Source of the DNA: Bugulina stolonifera | Taxonomy: Eukaryota > Bryozoa > Gymnolaemata > Cheilostomatida > Bugulidae | Assembly: GCA_935421135.1 (NCBI GenBank) | Contig: OW285188.1 | Coordinates: 5,446,733-5,510,732 of the forward strand | Direction of reading: 5' to 3' | Length of the DNA: 64,000 bases | Shown here: positions 20,189 to 30,974 of the stretch, piece by piece | Numbering within the stretch: the stretch's first letter is position 1 | Layout: every line of letters begins with the position of its first letter | The notes under the pieces: model-generated | Seen by the model: only the letters and a program-made list of their open reading frames with translations | Told to the model about the DNA's origin: nothing | Databases searched by the model: none | Program-made: the position numbers and the translations under genes

Positions 20189-21101
20189 ACCGCCGCCGCC
20201 GCCGCCACTGCCGCCGCCGCCATCACCGTCATCACCGCCACCCCTCCTCCGCCGCCGCCCACCCTCCCCACCCCGCAACCCCCACTCACCCGAACGACCG
20301 ACCGTTTGAGGCGGTCAAGCCGCGTCCGCCCACGTTGCGTGCGGCGCCGACCGTACACGTGGAGGCGACGCCGGTGCCCCGTATCCACCGGGCCAAGCGA
20401 CTAGGCAGCGGCCCGCCGCTTCTCCCGAGCCCTCCACTCGAAAAGCTTGTGATCTAAACGAGCGAATTCGGCTGCGCTTCTTCGCCTATAGCTCTCATTA
20501 GCGATAAGAAGAAGTACTACGGAAGGCTTGGTTTATGATGTGCATTGCATTGTTAATAAAGAAATGTGTAAAGTCTTGGCTATAAATACACTGATGGGAA
20601 GAAGGGTTGGTTCTATAATATACATTGTATTGACAACAAAGAACCGTGTGCATGTGTTAAGTCAGCATATATAATGCATTAAATAAACTTTCCAAAGAAA
20701 TGTGTAAAGTCTTGGCTATAAATATACTGATGGGAAGAAGGGTTGTTTCTATAATATACATTGTATTGACAACAAAGAACCATGTGCATGTGTTAAGTCA
20801 GCATATATAATGCATTAAATAAACTTTTCACAATGGTGACAATAGAATGAATAAAAGATTGTGTACACGTGTTAAAACACAATTGAAAGAATAAAAGACA
20901 CATATTTAAAAGAGTATGTCATATCTGTTATTAGCAAGGAAGTCTGTGTGCATGTGTTAAGACAGTGTATATTATACATTAGATAAACTTTTCACAATAG
21001 TAGCAATAGAATAAATAAAAGGTTGTGTGCATGTGTTAAGTCAGCATTATGTAATATATTAAATAAACTTTTTACAATAGTAGCAATAGAATAAATAAAA
21101 G
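19770..21101 (+). repeat. Left terminal inverted repeat of cargo element 1 (~1.3 kb)
   Basis: In order: terminal AGTAGTATAG; a 150-bp block with CCAAT boxes (about 19826, 19857) and ATTGG (19925); a C-rich GCC/CCT tract at about 19960-20290; a GC-rich unique block with CACGTG; then AT-rich subterminal repeats of about 80-130 bp carrying AATAAA. It matches the right TIR in reverse, with a roughly 130-bp internal duplication (about 20560-20825) and a roughly 70-bp block that the right TIR lacks. Confidence 0.88.
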
Positions 21102-21677
21102 ATTGAGTGTATGTGTTAAGTCAGCATTATGTAATACATTAAATACACTTTTTACAACACTAGCAATAGAATGAATAAAAAAGCTACATATGTAAAGGAG
21201 TATGTCATAGCTATTGTTAGCAAGAAAAGTCTGTGTACATGTGTTAAGGGCAGCATATATAATACATTAAATAAACTTTTCACAATAGTAGCAATAGAAT
21301 AAATAAAGATTGTGTACACATGTTGAAATATCATTATAATATGATTTAAACACAATTGAAAGAATAAAAGACACATATGTAAAGGAGTATGTCATAGCTA
21401 TTATAGCAAGAGACAGCTGTGTGCATGTGTTAAGTCAGCACATATAATACATTAAATAAACTTTTTACAAAAGTAGCAATAGAATGTATAAAAGGATGTG
21501 TATAAGTGTTAGAATACCATTATATAATAATTTAAAAAATAATTTAAAAAAAATCCTCACTGATTTGCTATCACATAAAAGTAAATGCAGAGGGAATGAG
21601 ACACTACAGAGAGAGAGAGAGAGAGAGTGGGAGAAAGAGAGTGGGAGAAAAAAGAAAAAAAACTAAAGAAAAGATGA
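21102..21677. repeat. Inner subterminal repeats and GA-rich stretch of cargo element 1
   Basis: Further copies of the AATAAA-bearing subterminal unit (CACAATAGTAGCAATAGAAT-like) continue beyond the TIR to about 21500. A GAGAGAGA-rich run follows at 21608-21665, directly downstream of the stop codon of the minus-strand gene, in its 3' flank. Confidence 0.7.
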
Positions 21678-24424
21678 TTAGAGCTTTTCTTCACTGACTC
21701 GAAGGTAAGCTTCAGCTTGTGCTATTACCTCTCTGTGATACCCATTCTTCTTGAGATGAAAAATGGCAGAGCGGTAATACTCAACTGCTCCAGAGAAAAA
21801 AGATGGGGGGAGTCTGCTTCGATCAACTAGTTCACTGACAGTCTCCTCTTCTATGGGGGTAATAGTGGTGGGGGTATTAAGATTGAGTTCAGACGAACAA
21901 GAAGGAGATTGCAAGCTAAGTAGCTCTCTTCCAAAAGAAAGAGAGGGTGAAGCTAAAGAAAGGAAGAAGTGGTAGTAGTAGAAGTAGTAATAAAAGTAGG
22001 TATTGAAAGACTAGTAATTGTATTATTAGACCTTCCAAGAGAAAAAGAGGGTGAATCTAAGAAAAAGAGTGGAGCAGGTGAAGAGGTGGGAGTAGAAGTA
22101 GGTATCGAAACAGTGGTAACTGTATCATCAGATCTTTCAGGAGAATGAGAGGGTGAATGTGAAGAAAAGAGTGGGGGAAAAGAAGCAGTAGAAGGAGTGG
22201 TAGTAATGGTAGTAGTAATAGTAGTAGTTGTAAGAGAAGAAGTAGAGGTGGTAATGTCTCCATTAGTAAGAGAGTTACTGATGGAAGAAGCATCTGAATC
22301 AAAATGATGGTGAGAAGGGAGAGGAAATTGTGAAGAGCACACCCCAGACTTTACAGATCTTTCAGGAGAATGAGAGGGTGAATGTGAAGAAAAGAGTGGA
22401 GGAAAAGAAGTAGTAGAAGGAGTAGTAGTAATAGTAGTAGTTGTAAGAGAAGAAGTAGAGATGGTAATGTCTCCATTAGTAAGAGAGTTACTGATGGAAG
22501 AAGCATCTGAATCAAAATGATGGTGAGAAGGGAGAGGAAATTGTGAAGAGCACACCCCAGACTTTAAAGAGAATGGAGTAGTAGACATCCCCTTAAAGAA
22601 GGGAGGGTATACTACCCCATCAACAGTTGTTGGAGTGTATGCGGGGATGAGTATTTTGGAAGGTGGAGAGTGACCAGTGACCCTTTGCAAAAAGGATATG
22701 GTCTTTTTTAATGAATAGATATCTGTTAGAAAGCGTGTGTTGAAGGAGATGTGTCGGTGACAGGGCTTTCCATCAATATGATGATTAGATGGAAAGTTGT
22801 AGTGTCTATTCATCCCCTCATCATCTACTGTTATGTGATAGCAAAAACAGATTCGGAGCAAAAAATGTTGTTGAATGTGGACACCTCGTCGGTGCCCAAC
22901 ATTCTTATTGCATAAAAAACAGGGGTCATCCGATTCAAATGGCTTTGTTAGTGACATCTCCAGTCTTCTTTTTGTCTCATCACTAACAAAGACATAGAAT
23001 CTTAGACCCCCCTTACATATCGACTTTGCTCTGAGTCCTAAAAAAGAAAGAAAATAACAAGAATAAGTGAGAGAGAACATATGACTTACTTGTAAATCAG
23101 AAAAAAAAAAAAAAAAAAGATTCTAAATATACAAATAGATACTAAATCATTCTTACCTATCTCGAAACCATCTACTCCCCCACATTGTTCAAATAAACCA
23201 ATCTCTTCTTCCCCTAAATCTGTTTCTTTTTCATTCTATAATGTAAATAAAATGTGCAGAGACTAATTAACAAACTACATTAACATAGTTATTTGTAATA
23301 TATGGTTTTTGAAGAATTTGATGAAAAAACTAGCACTCTAAGTACTAAGCAAGTCTACTAAAGCCTGTCTATTTACTCACATAAAGAGAAATACATCATC
23401 AACATAAGAAAGCCAGTTGTAATTTATGTTATATTTTTTCACATAAGAAAAGAAAAAAAAGTGTCTTATTGATAAAAATAATACATAAGAAAGAAAGTGC
23501 AATACTTATAATAAAAATATCACTAATCTTTAACATCTTAGACATGGTAAGAGACTTATAGAATTAGAGAAAATCATACTATGACTAATTAACATCTGGT
23601 TTTAAAAAGGAAGTAGTCTCTTTTGACATTCTAGACATGGTAAGAGGCTTATAGTATAAAAAAGTACATCATCATTATGTGTAACTAACATGTACTTCTG
23701 CAGAAATGTCAGTAATCTCCTTTGACATCTTAGAAACCCAACACCATAGTGGATTGAAGGTGTAATGCATGTGTGAACAAATAAGATAATAGACTAACCA
23801 TTTCTGGAGATGGGATTCTTTTCCTCGAGATTCGTCTTCTGTCTTCCGAGTCGTACGTAACCATATACTTCGTACCTTTTTTTGATGTTTTAATTTTTCT
23901 TATATATTTCTTTCTTTGATATTTAGATGTAGAAGCCTGTAAGTATATGTAGAGTAATAAACATATACCAAAGCATAAGTCAAGTAAACGGAACTACTAA
24001 TGCAACATAGTTACTAAACAAAGAAAATAAGAATGAATAAAAATATATAGGAAACATGAGCATAGTGGTAGTGTACAAGTCAAGTATACAAAAATACTAA
24101 TCCCTATAGTTATTGAGCAAGAGAATAAGAATACTGATAACAACTACTTTTAGAATGAATAGCATAGGCAAGTTAAATAACAAGTAATAATATATACTAA
24201 AGCCTTAACTGTGTGGATAAAACCACCAACTCACCATAGTCACTGGGGAATAGAAACAAGAACAGATAAACAGAACATGTGTTAGCAAGAATTAATTTTG
24301 AAGTGAATAATCAGTATAAGACAGAAAAAAAACCAAAAATACCACCCCTTACTTTTTATGTGTTTTTCAACCAATTGAGTCTTTCTGATGGTAAGCTCCT
24401 CCCAAACAGAGAGATAAATTACTC

Positions 24425-24680
24425 TTGTGTTAGTGCAGATCTATTTATTAGAATTAATCAGTTAGTCTTTTTAGCTTCAAGTTCATCCTAAGTAGTGTAA
24501 TAAATCACTTTGGTGTAGACCTATTTATTAGAATTATTCAGTTAATCTTTTTAGCAACAAGTTCATCCCAAGTAGTGTAATAAATCACTTTAGTGCAGAC
24601 CTATTCATTAGAATTATCCAGTTAATCTTTTTAGCAGCAAGTCCACCCCAAGTATTGTGATAGGCCACTTTAGTACAGTA
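24425..24680. repeat. Three ~86-bp tandem units in cargo intron
   Basis: Units share TATTTATTAGAATTA, CAGTTA.TCTTTTTAGC and AAGTAGTGTAATAAATCACTTT. They lie in intron 1 of the Cys/His gene and are absent from copy 2, where about 800 bp (roughly 24025-24825) is missing. Confidence 0.7.
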
Positions 24681-24728
24681 TAGTCTTGGATGTAGAGTAT
24701 AGGCTACACTTGATAATATACTTCTTTG

Positions 24729-25375
24729 CTAGGATGTACAAGTATAGTCAGTACAAGTGGTAATAAACTGTTTTGATACTTATTACCCTACTAGTGGTAT
24801 AACTACTCGTATTGAAAATAAATCTCACCACTTATAAAGTTTCTAAGCTATGGTCACACTAATTGTAGTATAGACAGAGCAGATCTCTACACACATGCTT
24901 TCATGTTGAGAGTCAAAACAGTTTAATATATAAGCTTACAAAGTTTCTAAGCCCTGGACATACCAAAGGAGAATTATACCACTACTAAAATATAATTAGC
25001 CCCAATGTTAACTCAAATGAGTAAGTTCATATTAAAATACATATTAAAATAGCTAGGATGTACTAGTATAGCCAGTACAAGTGGTAATAAACTGTTTTGA
25101 TACTTATTACACTACTAGTGGTATAACTACTCATATTGAAAATAAATCTCACCACATATAAAGCTTCTAAGCTCCGGTCACACAAATTGTAGTATAGACA
25201 GATCAGATCTCTACATACTTGCTCTCATGTTGAGAATCAAAACAGTTTAATACATAAGCTTACAAAGTTTCTAAGCTCTGGTCATACCAAGGGAGTATTA
25301 TATCACTACTAAAATAGAATTAGTCCCAATGTTAACTCAAATGAGTAAATTCATACTAAAATACATATTAAAATA
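24729..25375. repeat. Direct tandem duplication, 2 x ~322 bp
   Basis: Both units start GCTAGGATGTAC and run to AAATACATATTAAAATA (24729-25050 and 25051-25375), about 95% alike by eye. Copy 2 retains one full and one partial unit (about 50020-50583). Confidence 0.8.
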
Positions 25376-25489
25376 AGTTTACTCACCATATTAATTGTTG
25401 AGTGATGTTTATTCAGAGAAATTAGTAAATATCCACAGAGTTGCAAGTCTTTACTAGGTGGTTGAGTGGTAATGATAAAAATCCTCTCT

Positions 25490-25525
25490 CACGCTTGCTT
25501 TTATGGAAATCTCTGTCCAATCAGA
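25490..25525 (-). promoter_or_regulatory. Putative promoter of the Cys/His cargo gene
   Basis: On the minus strand CCATAAAAGC (about 25498-25507) could act as a TATA-like box about 110 bp upstream of the ATG. The plus strand has CCAAT at 25517-25521. It lies between the minisatellite and the first exon. Confidence 0.4.
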
Positions 25526-25560
25526 GGTGATTTGGCTTTTTTTAGTCTGATTTATTGCAT

Positions 25561-26690
25561 CCCGATGTGATTCGATGTAACCCGATGTAACCCGATGTAA
25601 CCCGATGTAACCCGATGTAACCCGATGTGTTTTTTACCTCCCCGATGTGTTTTCGACCTCCCCCGATGTGATTCGATGTGTCTCGATGTGTTTTCGACCT
25701 CCCCCGATGTGATTCGATGTGTCCCGATGTGTTTTCGACCTTCCCCGATGTGACCCGATGTAACCCGATGTAACCCGATGTGTTTTTTACCTCCCCCGAT
25801 GTGTTTTCGACCTCCCCCGATGTGATTCGATGTGTCTCGATGTGTTTTCGACCTCCCCGATGTGTTTTCGACCTCCCCCGATGTGTTTTCGACCTCCCCC
25901 GATGTGTTTTCGACCTCCCCCGATGTGATTCGATGTGTTTTCGACCTCCCCCGATGTGATTCGATGTGTTTTCGACCTCCCCCGATGTGATTCGATGTGT
26001 TTTCGACCTCCCCCGATGTGATTCGATGTGTTTTCGACCTCCCCCGATGTGATTCGATGTGTTTTCGACCTCCCCCGATGTGATTCGATGTGTCCCGATG
26101 TGTTTTCGACCTCCCCCGATGTGATTCGATGTGTCCCGATGTGTTTCCGACCTCCCCCGATGTGTTTTCGACTTCCCCCGATGTGATTCGATGTGTTTTC
26201 GACCTCCCCCGATGTGATTCGATGTGTTTTCGACCTCCCCCGATGTGATTCGATGTGTTTTCGACCTCCCCCGATGTGATTCGATGTGTTTCCGACCTCC
26301 CCCGATGTGATTCGATGTGTTTTCGACCTCCCCCGATGTGATTCGATGTGTCCCGATGTGTTTTCGACCACCCCCGATGTGTTTTCGACCTCCCCCGATG
26401 TGATTCAATGTGATTTCGACCTCCCCCGATGTGATTCGATGTGTTTTCGACCTCCCCCGATGTGATTCGATGTGTCCCGATGTGTTTTCGACCTCCCCCG
26501 ATGTGATTCGATGTGTCCCGATGTGTTTTCGACCTCCCCCGATGTGATTCGATGTGTCCCGATGTGTTTTCGACCTCCCCCGATGTGTTTTCGACCTTTC
26601 CCGATGTGTTTCGATGTTTCCCTATGTGTTTTTGATCTTTCCCGATGTGATTCGATGCACTCTGATGTGTTTCCAATGCGCTCCAATGTA
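25561..26690. repeat. Modular minisatellite (10/21/31/41-bp units), copy 1
   Basis: About 1.13 kb built from CCCGATGTAA (10 bp) and combinations of CCCGATGTG, ATTCGATGTG and TTTTCGACCTCC that give units of 21, 31 or 41 bp; 31 is commonest. All three minus-strand frames are almost free of stops. It fills the region between the two divergent cargo genes. Copy 2 has the same array at 50769-52232, longer by about 330 bp. Confidence 0.92.
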
Positions 26691-26699
26691 TATGCTGTT

Positions 26700-26740
26700 A
26701 GCCAATCAGCTTTATTTGTATCTTTTTATTCACTATATAA
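26700..26740 (+). promoter_or_regulatory. Promoter of IkB-like cargo gene, copy 1
   Basis: A CCAAT box (GCCAATCAGC, 26701-26710) and a TATA box (TATATAAAG, 26734-26742) precede the ATG by about 125 and 90 bp. They directly follow the minisatellite. Copy 2 has the same arrangement at about 52243-52290. Confidence 0.65.
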
Positions 26741-26827
26741 AGAGAGGTGAAAACAGTAGTTTAGTTAACTCTTTCTAGCTCCAGTCTGTTCTTAATAGAA
26801 ATTAAAGAAGGTTAGCACACAAATAAC

Positions 26828-28273
26828 ATGGAAAGTGGATATGGATCAAGCGAGTATAGCAACAAGCTAATGACTCCTATAAACCAAGAGCTGATGAAGG
26901 TAACAGTGGAAAGATGTACAGAACAAAGCAAGTATGAGAATAAAGACTTATTTGAGGGGGTGTCTGAGCTCTTTCTCCAAAAAAGCTTACCTCTAGACTG
27001 GCAGAAATGGGATCCTTTAACCGATATTCGTAATAAGCTTAGCACACAGTTACTAGAAGAAATTCGTTCTATCTTTTGGGAACAAGATGGAAAGGATGAA
27101 GAGTTGTAAGTTATACATACTTCCATCTATTTTTTTTTTTTTTTTTTCGTATTGTCTTTTATGATCAAAATAAAATATGATAGACAAATTTCCCATATAA
27201 CTACCTCTCAACTATGTGAAAAACAAATATCATGCTAAATGATGTAGTGAGGTACTAGAAGCAGCCCGAGATAGAGATGAGAGAGCCATTGCACTCGCGG
27301 TATTTGTTGCGAGGAGTCACAAACAACTGAATACAAAGAATGCGAATCGGCAGACGTTACTTCACCTAACTGTACAGTCTTATTGTTCGGATTCACTAAT
27401 TCGCCTCATCATCACAAGGGGAGCGGATGGAGCAATAGCCGATGCTTGGGGTTAGTGTTTTATAGCACCAATGTTTGCATGCATTGCTTGTTAAAAAATA
27501 TAGTGTTGCAAAACTTGTAACAATTCGGTACTTATCTATATTGCTAATGTTTATTTGGAAGGTGACACCCCCCTTCACATTGCTGCACGTCTGGGTAGAG
27601 CTAAGGTTATTCATGCTCTAACCACAAGTTTGACCAGAGCAGAAGTAAAGCATCCATACTTCAGAGTTCCTTACAAATCACTTCCCCAAGACAATGTACA
27701 GAGCTACAATCATGATGGAAGGAGTGTAGTCCACCTCATTGTTGAAACAGCGCATAGCAGCAAGCATAGAGAGGCACTAAAAGTACTAAAAAAAAATACT
27801 CGGGCTGACTTAGATATGAGGGTAAGTGAATACATTACAGTGGAATAAAAGTAGAGTAGATTGAATTGATAAGTTAGATGGGGAGTTTAATTCTATTCTC
27901 TTGTTTGATATTATAGCGAATGGGAGATGGATACGCCCCATCTCACATTGCCATAGAGAATGAAGACTACGAATGTCTACATACATGTCTAAGATTGGGA
28001 GCTGATTCTGAAGTTCGTAACTACAAAAGTGAAACTCCTCAACAACTAGCTCACCTCTACAAATCAGCAGATATGGTAAGGGACCAACAACATAAAGAAG
28101 TATAGATTTCTTGCTTTGTCCACCTTGAGTGATATTCGTCTGAGTAAAAAACTAAAATCATCTTGTAGGTAAGACTGTGTCAAGAGTTTGGAGCTGGAGC
28201 ATATCAATTAGAGTATGCTGAGACCGAAGTCGTAAACATTATAGCTCCTACGACTTCTGATGAAGATGAGTAA
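26828..28273 (+). CDS. IkB-like ankyrin-repeat protein, cargo copy 1
   Basis: Five exons with consensus sites: 26828-27105, 27248-27450, 27562-27821, 27917-28075 and 28169-28273, encoding 334 aa. The N-terminus MESGYGSSEYS contains ESGYGS, close to the DSGxxS phosphodegron of IkB proteins. From residue about 95, five to six ankyrin repeats follow (TLLHLTVQ near 129, DTPLHIAARLG 162-172, GRSVVHLIVE, YAPSHIAIEN, TPQQLAHLY). A roughly 25-residue insert ending SYNHDG sits between repeats 2 and 3, where IkB-alpha also has an extended loop before NYNGHTCLH. The C-terminus is acidic (TSDEDE), as in IkB tails. No Rel domain is present. By family it would hold NF-kB in the cytoplasm; that role here is inference. 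Another ankyrin protein type cannot be excluded. Confidence 0.8.
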
Positions 28274-28290
28274 TAAGTACCTAAACCCCT

Positions 28291-28999
28291 CTTTTATTTA
28301 TTCTATTGCTACTATTGTGAAGTTTATTTAATATATTACATAATGCTGACTTAACACATGCACACAACCTTTTATTTATTCTATTGCTACTATTGTGAAA
28401 AGTTTATCTAATGTATAATATACACTGTCTTAACACATGCACACAGACTTTCTTGCTAATAACAGATATGACATACTCTTTTAAATATGTGTCTTTTATT
28501 CTTTCAATTGTGTTTTAACACGTGTACACAATCTTTTATTCATTCTATTGTCACCATTGCGGAAAGTTTATTTAATGCATTATATATGCTGACTTAACAC
28601 ATGCACACGGTTCTTTGTTGTCAATACAATGTATATTATAGAACCAACCCTTCTTCCCATCAGTGTATTTATAGCCAAGACTTTACACATTTCTTTATTA
28701 CCAATGCGAAGAAGCGCAGCCGAATTCGCTCGTTTAGATCACAAGCTTTTCGAGTGGGGGGCGCAGGAGAAGCGGCGGGCCGCTGCCTAGTCGCTTGGCC
28801 CGGTGGATACGGGGCACCGGCGTCGCCTCCACGTGTACGGTCGGCGCCGCACGCAACGTGGGCGGACGCGGCTTGACCGCCTCAAACGATCGGTCGTTCG
28901 GGTGAGTGGGGGTTGCGGGGTGGGGAGGGTGGGCGGCGGCGGAGGAGGGGTGGCGGTGATGACGGTGATGGCGGCGGCGGCGGTGGCGGCGGTGGTGGT

Positions 29000-29030
<31 letters not shown>

Positions 29031-29415
29031 GCGGTGGTGGCGGCGGTGGCGGCGGCGGTGGTGAGGGCGGTGGTGGCGGCGGCGACGGCGGCTGTGAGGG
29101 CGGCGGTGGCGGCGGCGGCGACGGCGGTGGCGCGGACGGGACGAGGGCGGTGGCGGGGAGCGGGGGAGGAGTGGGAGGCGGGGGAGGGGGCGGGAAGGAG
29201 GGAGGGAAGGGGTCGTGGCCGGGTTCGGGGTCAAGTGTGCAAATGTTTTTTCGACCAATCAGAAGGGGGGATTTTGGGGTGACCTTGGCAAGGTCGTGTG
29301 CAAAATTTTTGTGCTCTTCTGTGATTGGTTGAAATCGGAAATACCGGCTTGTGATTGGTTGAAAACAGGGGTCAATGAGTGCGTGTCTGTGTAGAAGTGC
29401 ACTGACTATACTACT
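28291..29415 (-). repeat. Right terminal inverted repeat of cargo element 1
   Basis: Reverse complement of the left TIR, starting 18 bp after the IkB-like stop codon, so the 3' UTR of that gene lies in the TIR. The plus strand here is G-rich (about 28900-29225), with runs such as GGGAAGGAGGGAGGGAAGGG. It ends ...CTATACTACT. Confidence 0.88.
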
Positions 29416-29767
29416 CATATGTACATTGTATAATTGTATTGTAATGGTTACGCACAGTCTTCCTCAACCATCTGACACTAAATTATATATGTACTCATAT
29501 GTATATCTGCTTGTATTCATTGCTACTTAGTTGAATATTGTTTGTATACCTGCATATGGCATTACTGAAACATTGTACTGTTTTTATACCCATGTAAAGA
29601 GGCCCGACCTCTCAGAATTACCTGATATTCACTTTGTATATGATTTGGATGATTCTGAGCATCTTTTGTAATAGCCTGACCTATTTTGGGTCGGCCATCG
29701 GGCTTCCAGCCGCCATATTGTTGCGCAATTTCCGGACGACCCTACGTCGTCTTTTCTCGACTCTACG

Positions 29768-30974
29768 TTTCTTACTCTTGCAACTGGGACCCCAAACCCC
29801 AGAACCCGTCATAGTGGGAGAACCTACACTCACTAGGCCAAGACAAAGCCGAAAGCGACTCCATCTAAAGCAGGACGCCACAGAAGTGATAAACAATCAC
29901 CCCCCAAGGCTGAAGGGACGACTCAGAAGTCCCACAAGACTGGGCCTAACCTTACAAGGTGCCCCCGGCACGTCCCTAACTCAGGAGGACCCTCAGGAAT
30001 TGGTTATGACCAAACCCGACACTGATCAGCAGCTGAGGATTCCTATAGAAACCCAGTATAACCCGATGGACGACTTGTCGTGTGAAGAACTGCCAAATAC
30101 CACAGTCAAAGTCTGCGACCTGAGGATCGACACGGGGCAACTCGTGCTGGACCAGACAGTAGAACTACCTCTGAACCTCCGAAATGACGTTCAAGTTTTA
30201 ACAGCCCGACCTAATCTAGAGAACGCGAAGTATCGCGTAGCCGATCCCCCAGACATGTTCCCGACGCCGGAGAAACAGTCTATACTCCAAGCAGTTCACA
30301 TTCAAAGAGCGAAGTGCTCTTCATCGGAATTTTCAGCATTGCCGAAAAAATTCAGCCGAAGACACAGATTGCCGAACTCTCGAAATCTCACAATGAGGAT
30401 AGAGGGCAATCGAAGATAGATAATGCCGTGTTCCCGCGCTTATTCAACGAGTCGAACAAAGAAAATATGCCTGAGGCAATGCCTACAAATGAGCAAGGCG
30501 CTCATCCCTCAGCTAGTATAAATACGACAGTTCACAGACAAGTAGTCCTTTCTCGTCCAGCACTCGACAGCGATACGTCTGTGTGTATCCCTACACAAAC
30601 TGTCTCCTCTGGCTACCTCTATACTCTTGTTCATGCCACAGTCAGTAGCAGCAATCATACTCTTTCTGTTTCTACAATGGACGAGATGGCTGCATCTCCT
30701 CAAAAGGACTACTCATCCCAGCCTGTACTCACAGCTGATAGCAAGCAAACATTAGCACTACGAAATAGAGTCAAACCAGTATTAGAGGTACAACCTGTGT
30801 CTGTGGAAATGTCAGGCATGAATTCTCTCTCCCTCCCCACTCGGCCTAGACCAGTCGGAGCAGAAGAGAATTCCCCTGAACATTTCCACAAAAGAGAACA
30901 TGAATTAGAAGGCGGTGGCCACACATCAGACGAATTGTGTATTGTAGATGTCTCTCCCCTTCGGAAGGCTGTGT
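29768..30974 (+). pseudogene. Element 4 ORF remnant, related to element 2 ORF
   Basis: Two overlapping plus-strand frames (to 30419, and 30314-30976) together cover a protein homologous to the N-terminal part of the element 2 ORF; shared words include NHPPRLKGRL, LDQT.ELPLNL and HPSASINTT. A frame change lies near 30330-30345. The frame ends three codons into the 3' LTR junction. The product is unrecognised and lacks the Cys/His motif. Confidence 0.6.

Larger units (their letters stand above)
21678..25389 (-). pseudogene. Cys/His-motif cargo protein, copy 1, frameshifted
   Basis: Same four-exon model as the intact copy at 47661-50597: start ATG at 25389-25387 directly at a GTGAGT donor, exon 2 at 23936-23799, exon 3 at 23235-23157 and exon 4 from 23037. 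One A is missing near 21960 (AAAGAAAGG against AAAGAAAAGG in copy 2), so exon 4 leaves frame and stops at 21953; the ancestral stop is at 21678. The Cys/His motif (exon 4, about 22930-22725) is intact. This copy would make a protein lacking the last roughly 90 residues. Confidence 0.75.
19770..29415. mobile_element. TIR cargo element copy 1 (IkB-like gene + Cys/His gene)
   Basis: A 9646-bp element with inverted ends AGTAGTATAGTCAGTGCAC, long terminal inverted repeats and a 6-bp target duplication CATATG (19764-19769 and 29416-29421). Interior order: left TIR, gene for the Cys/His protein (minus, broken here), intron repeats, a minisatellite promoter region, the IkB-like gene (plus) and right TIR. 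No transposase, integrase, polymerase B, ATPase or capsid ORF is visible. Long TIRs starting 5'-AG with 6-bp TSDs recall Polinton/Maverick; IS3EU and Dada transposons also make 6-bp duplications. A second copy lies at 45845-55036. Confidence 0.88.

Noticed and set aside
19853..20457. Long Pro-, Arg/His-, Ala- or Gly-rich open frames over the GC-rich tract in all four TIRs
   Set aside because: They arise from GCC/GGC low-complexity DNA open in several frames on both strands, change between copies and have no domain or splice context.
23098..23119. Poly(A) run as evidence of a processed pseudogene or LINE tail
   Set aside because: It lies in an intron of the Cys/His cargo gene, recurs with a different length in copy 2 and has no upstream retroposed sequence or target duplication.
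25542..26686. Large His/Gly/Ser repeat proteins on the minus strand over the minisatellite
   Set aside because: The repeat lacks stops in all minus frames, so open frames are expected by construction; they do not connect to a defined gene.
25561..26690. CRISPR-like array
   Set aside because: Units are contiguous 10/21/31/41-bp modules without unique spacers, and the DNA is eukaryotic.
26828..28273. NF-kB p100/p105-type protein
   Set aside because: There is no Rel homology domain upstream of the ankyrin repeats; the gene starts with its own TATA box and ATG, as an IkB-type protein would.
19770..29415. Classification as a true Polinton/Maverick or endogenous virus
   Set aside because: TIR length, 5'-AG and 6-bp TSD fit, but no polymerase B, integrase, protease, ATPase or capsid gene is visible, so only a resemblance is claimed.
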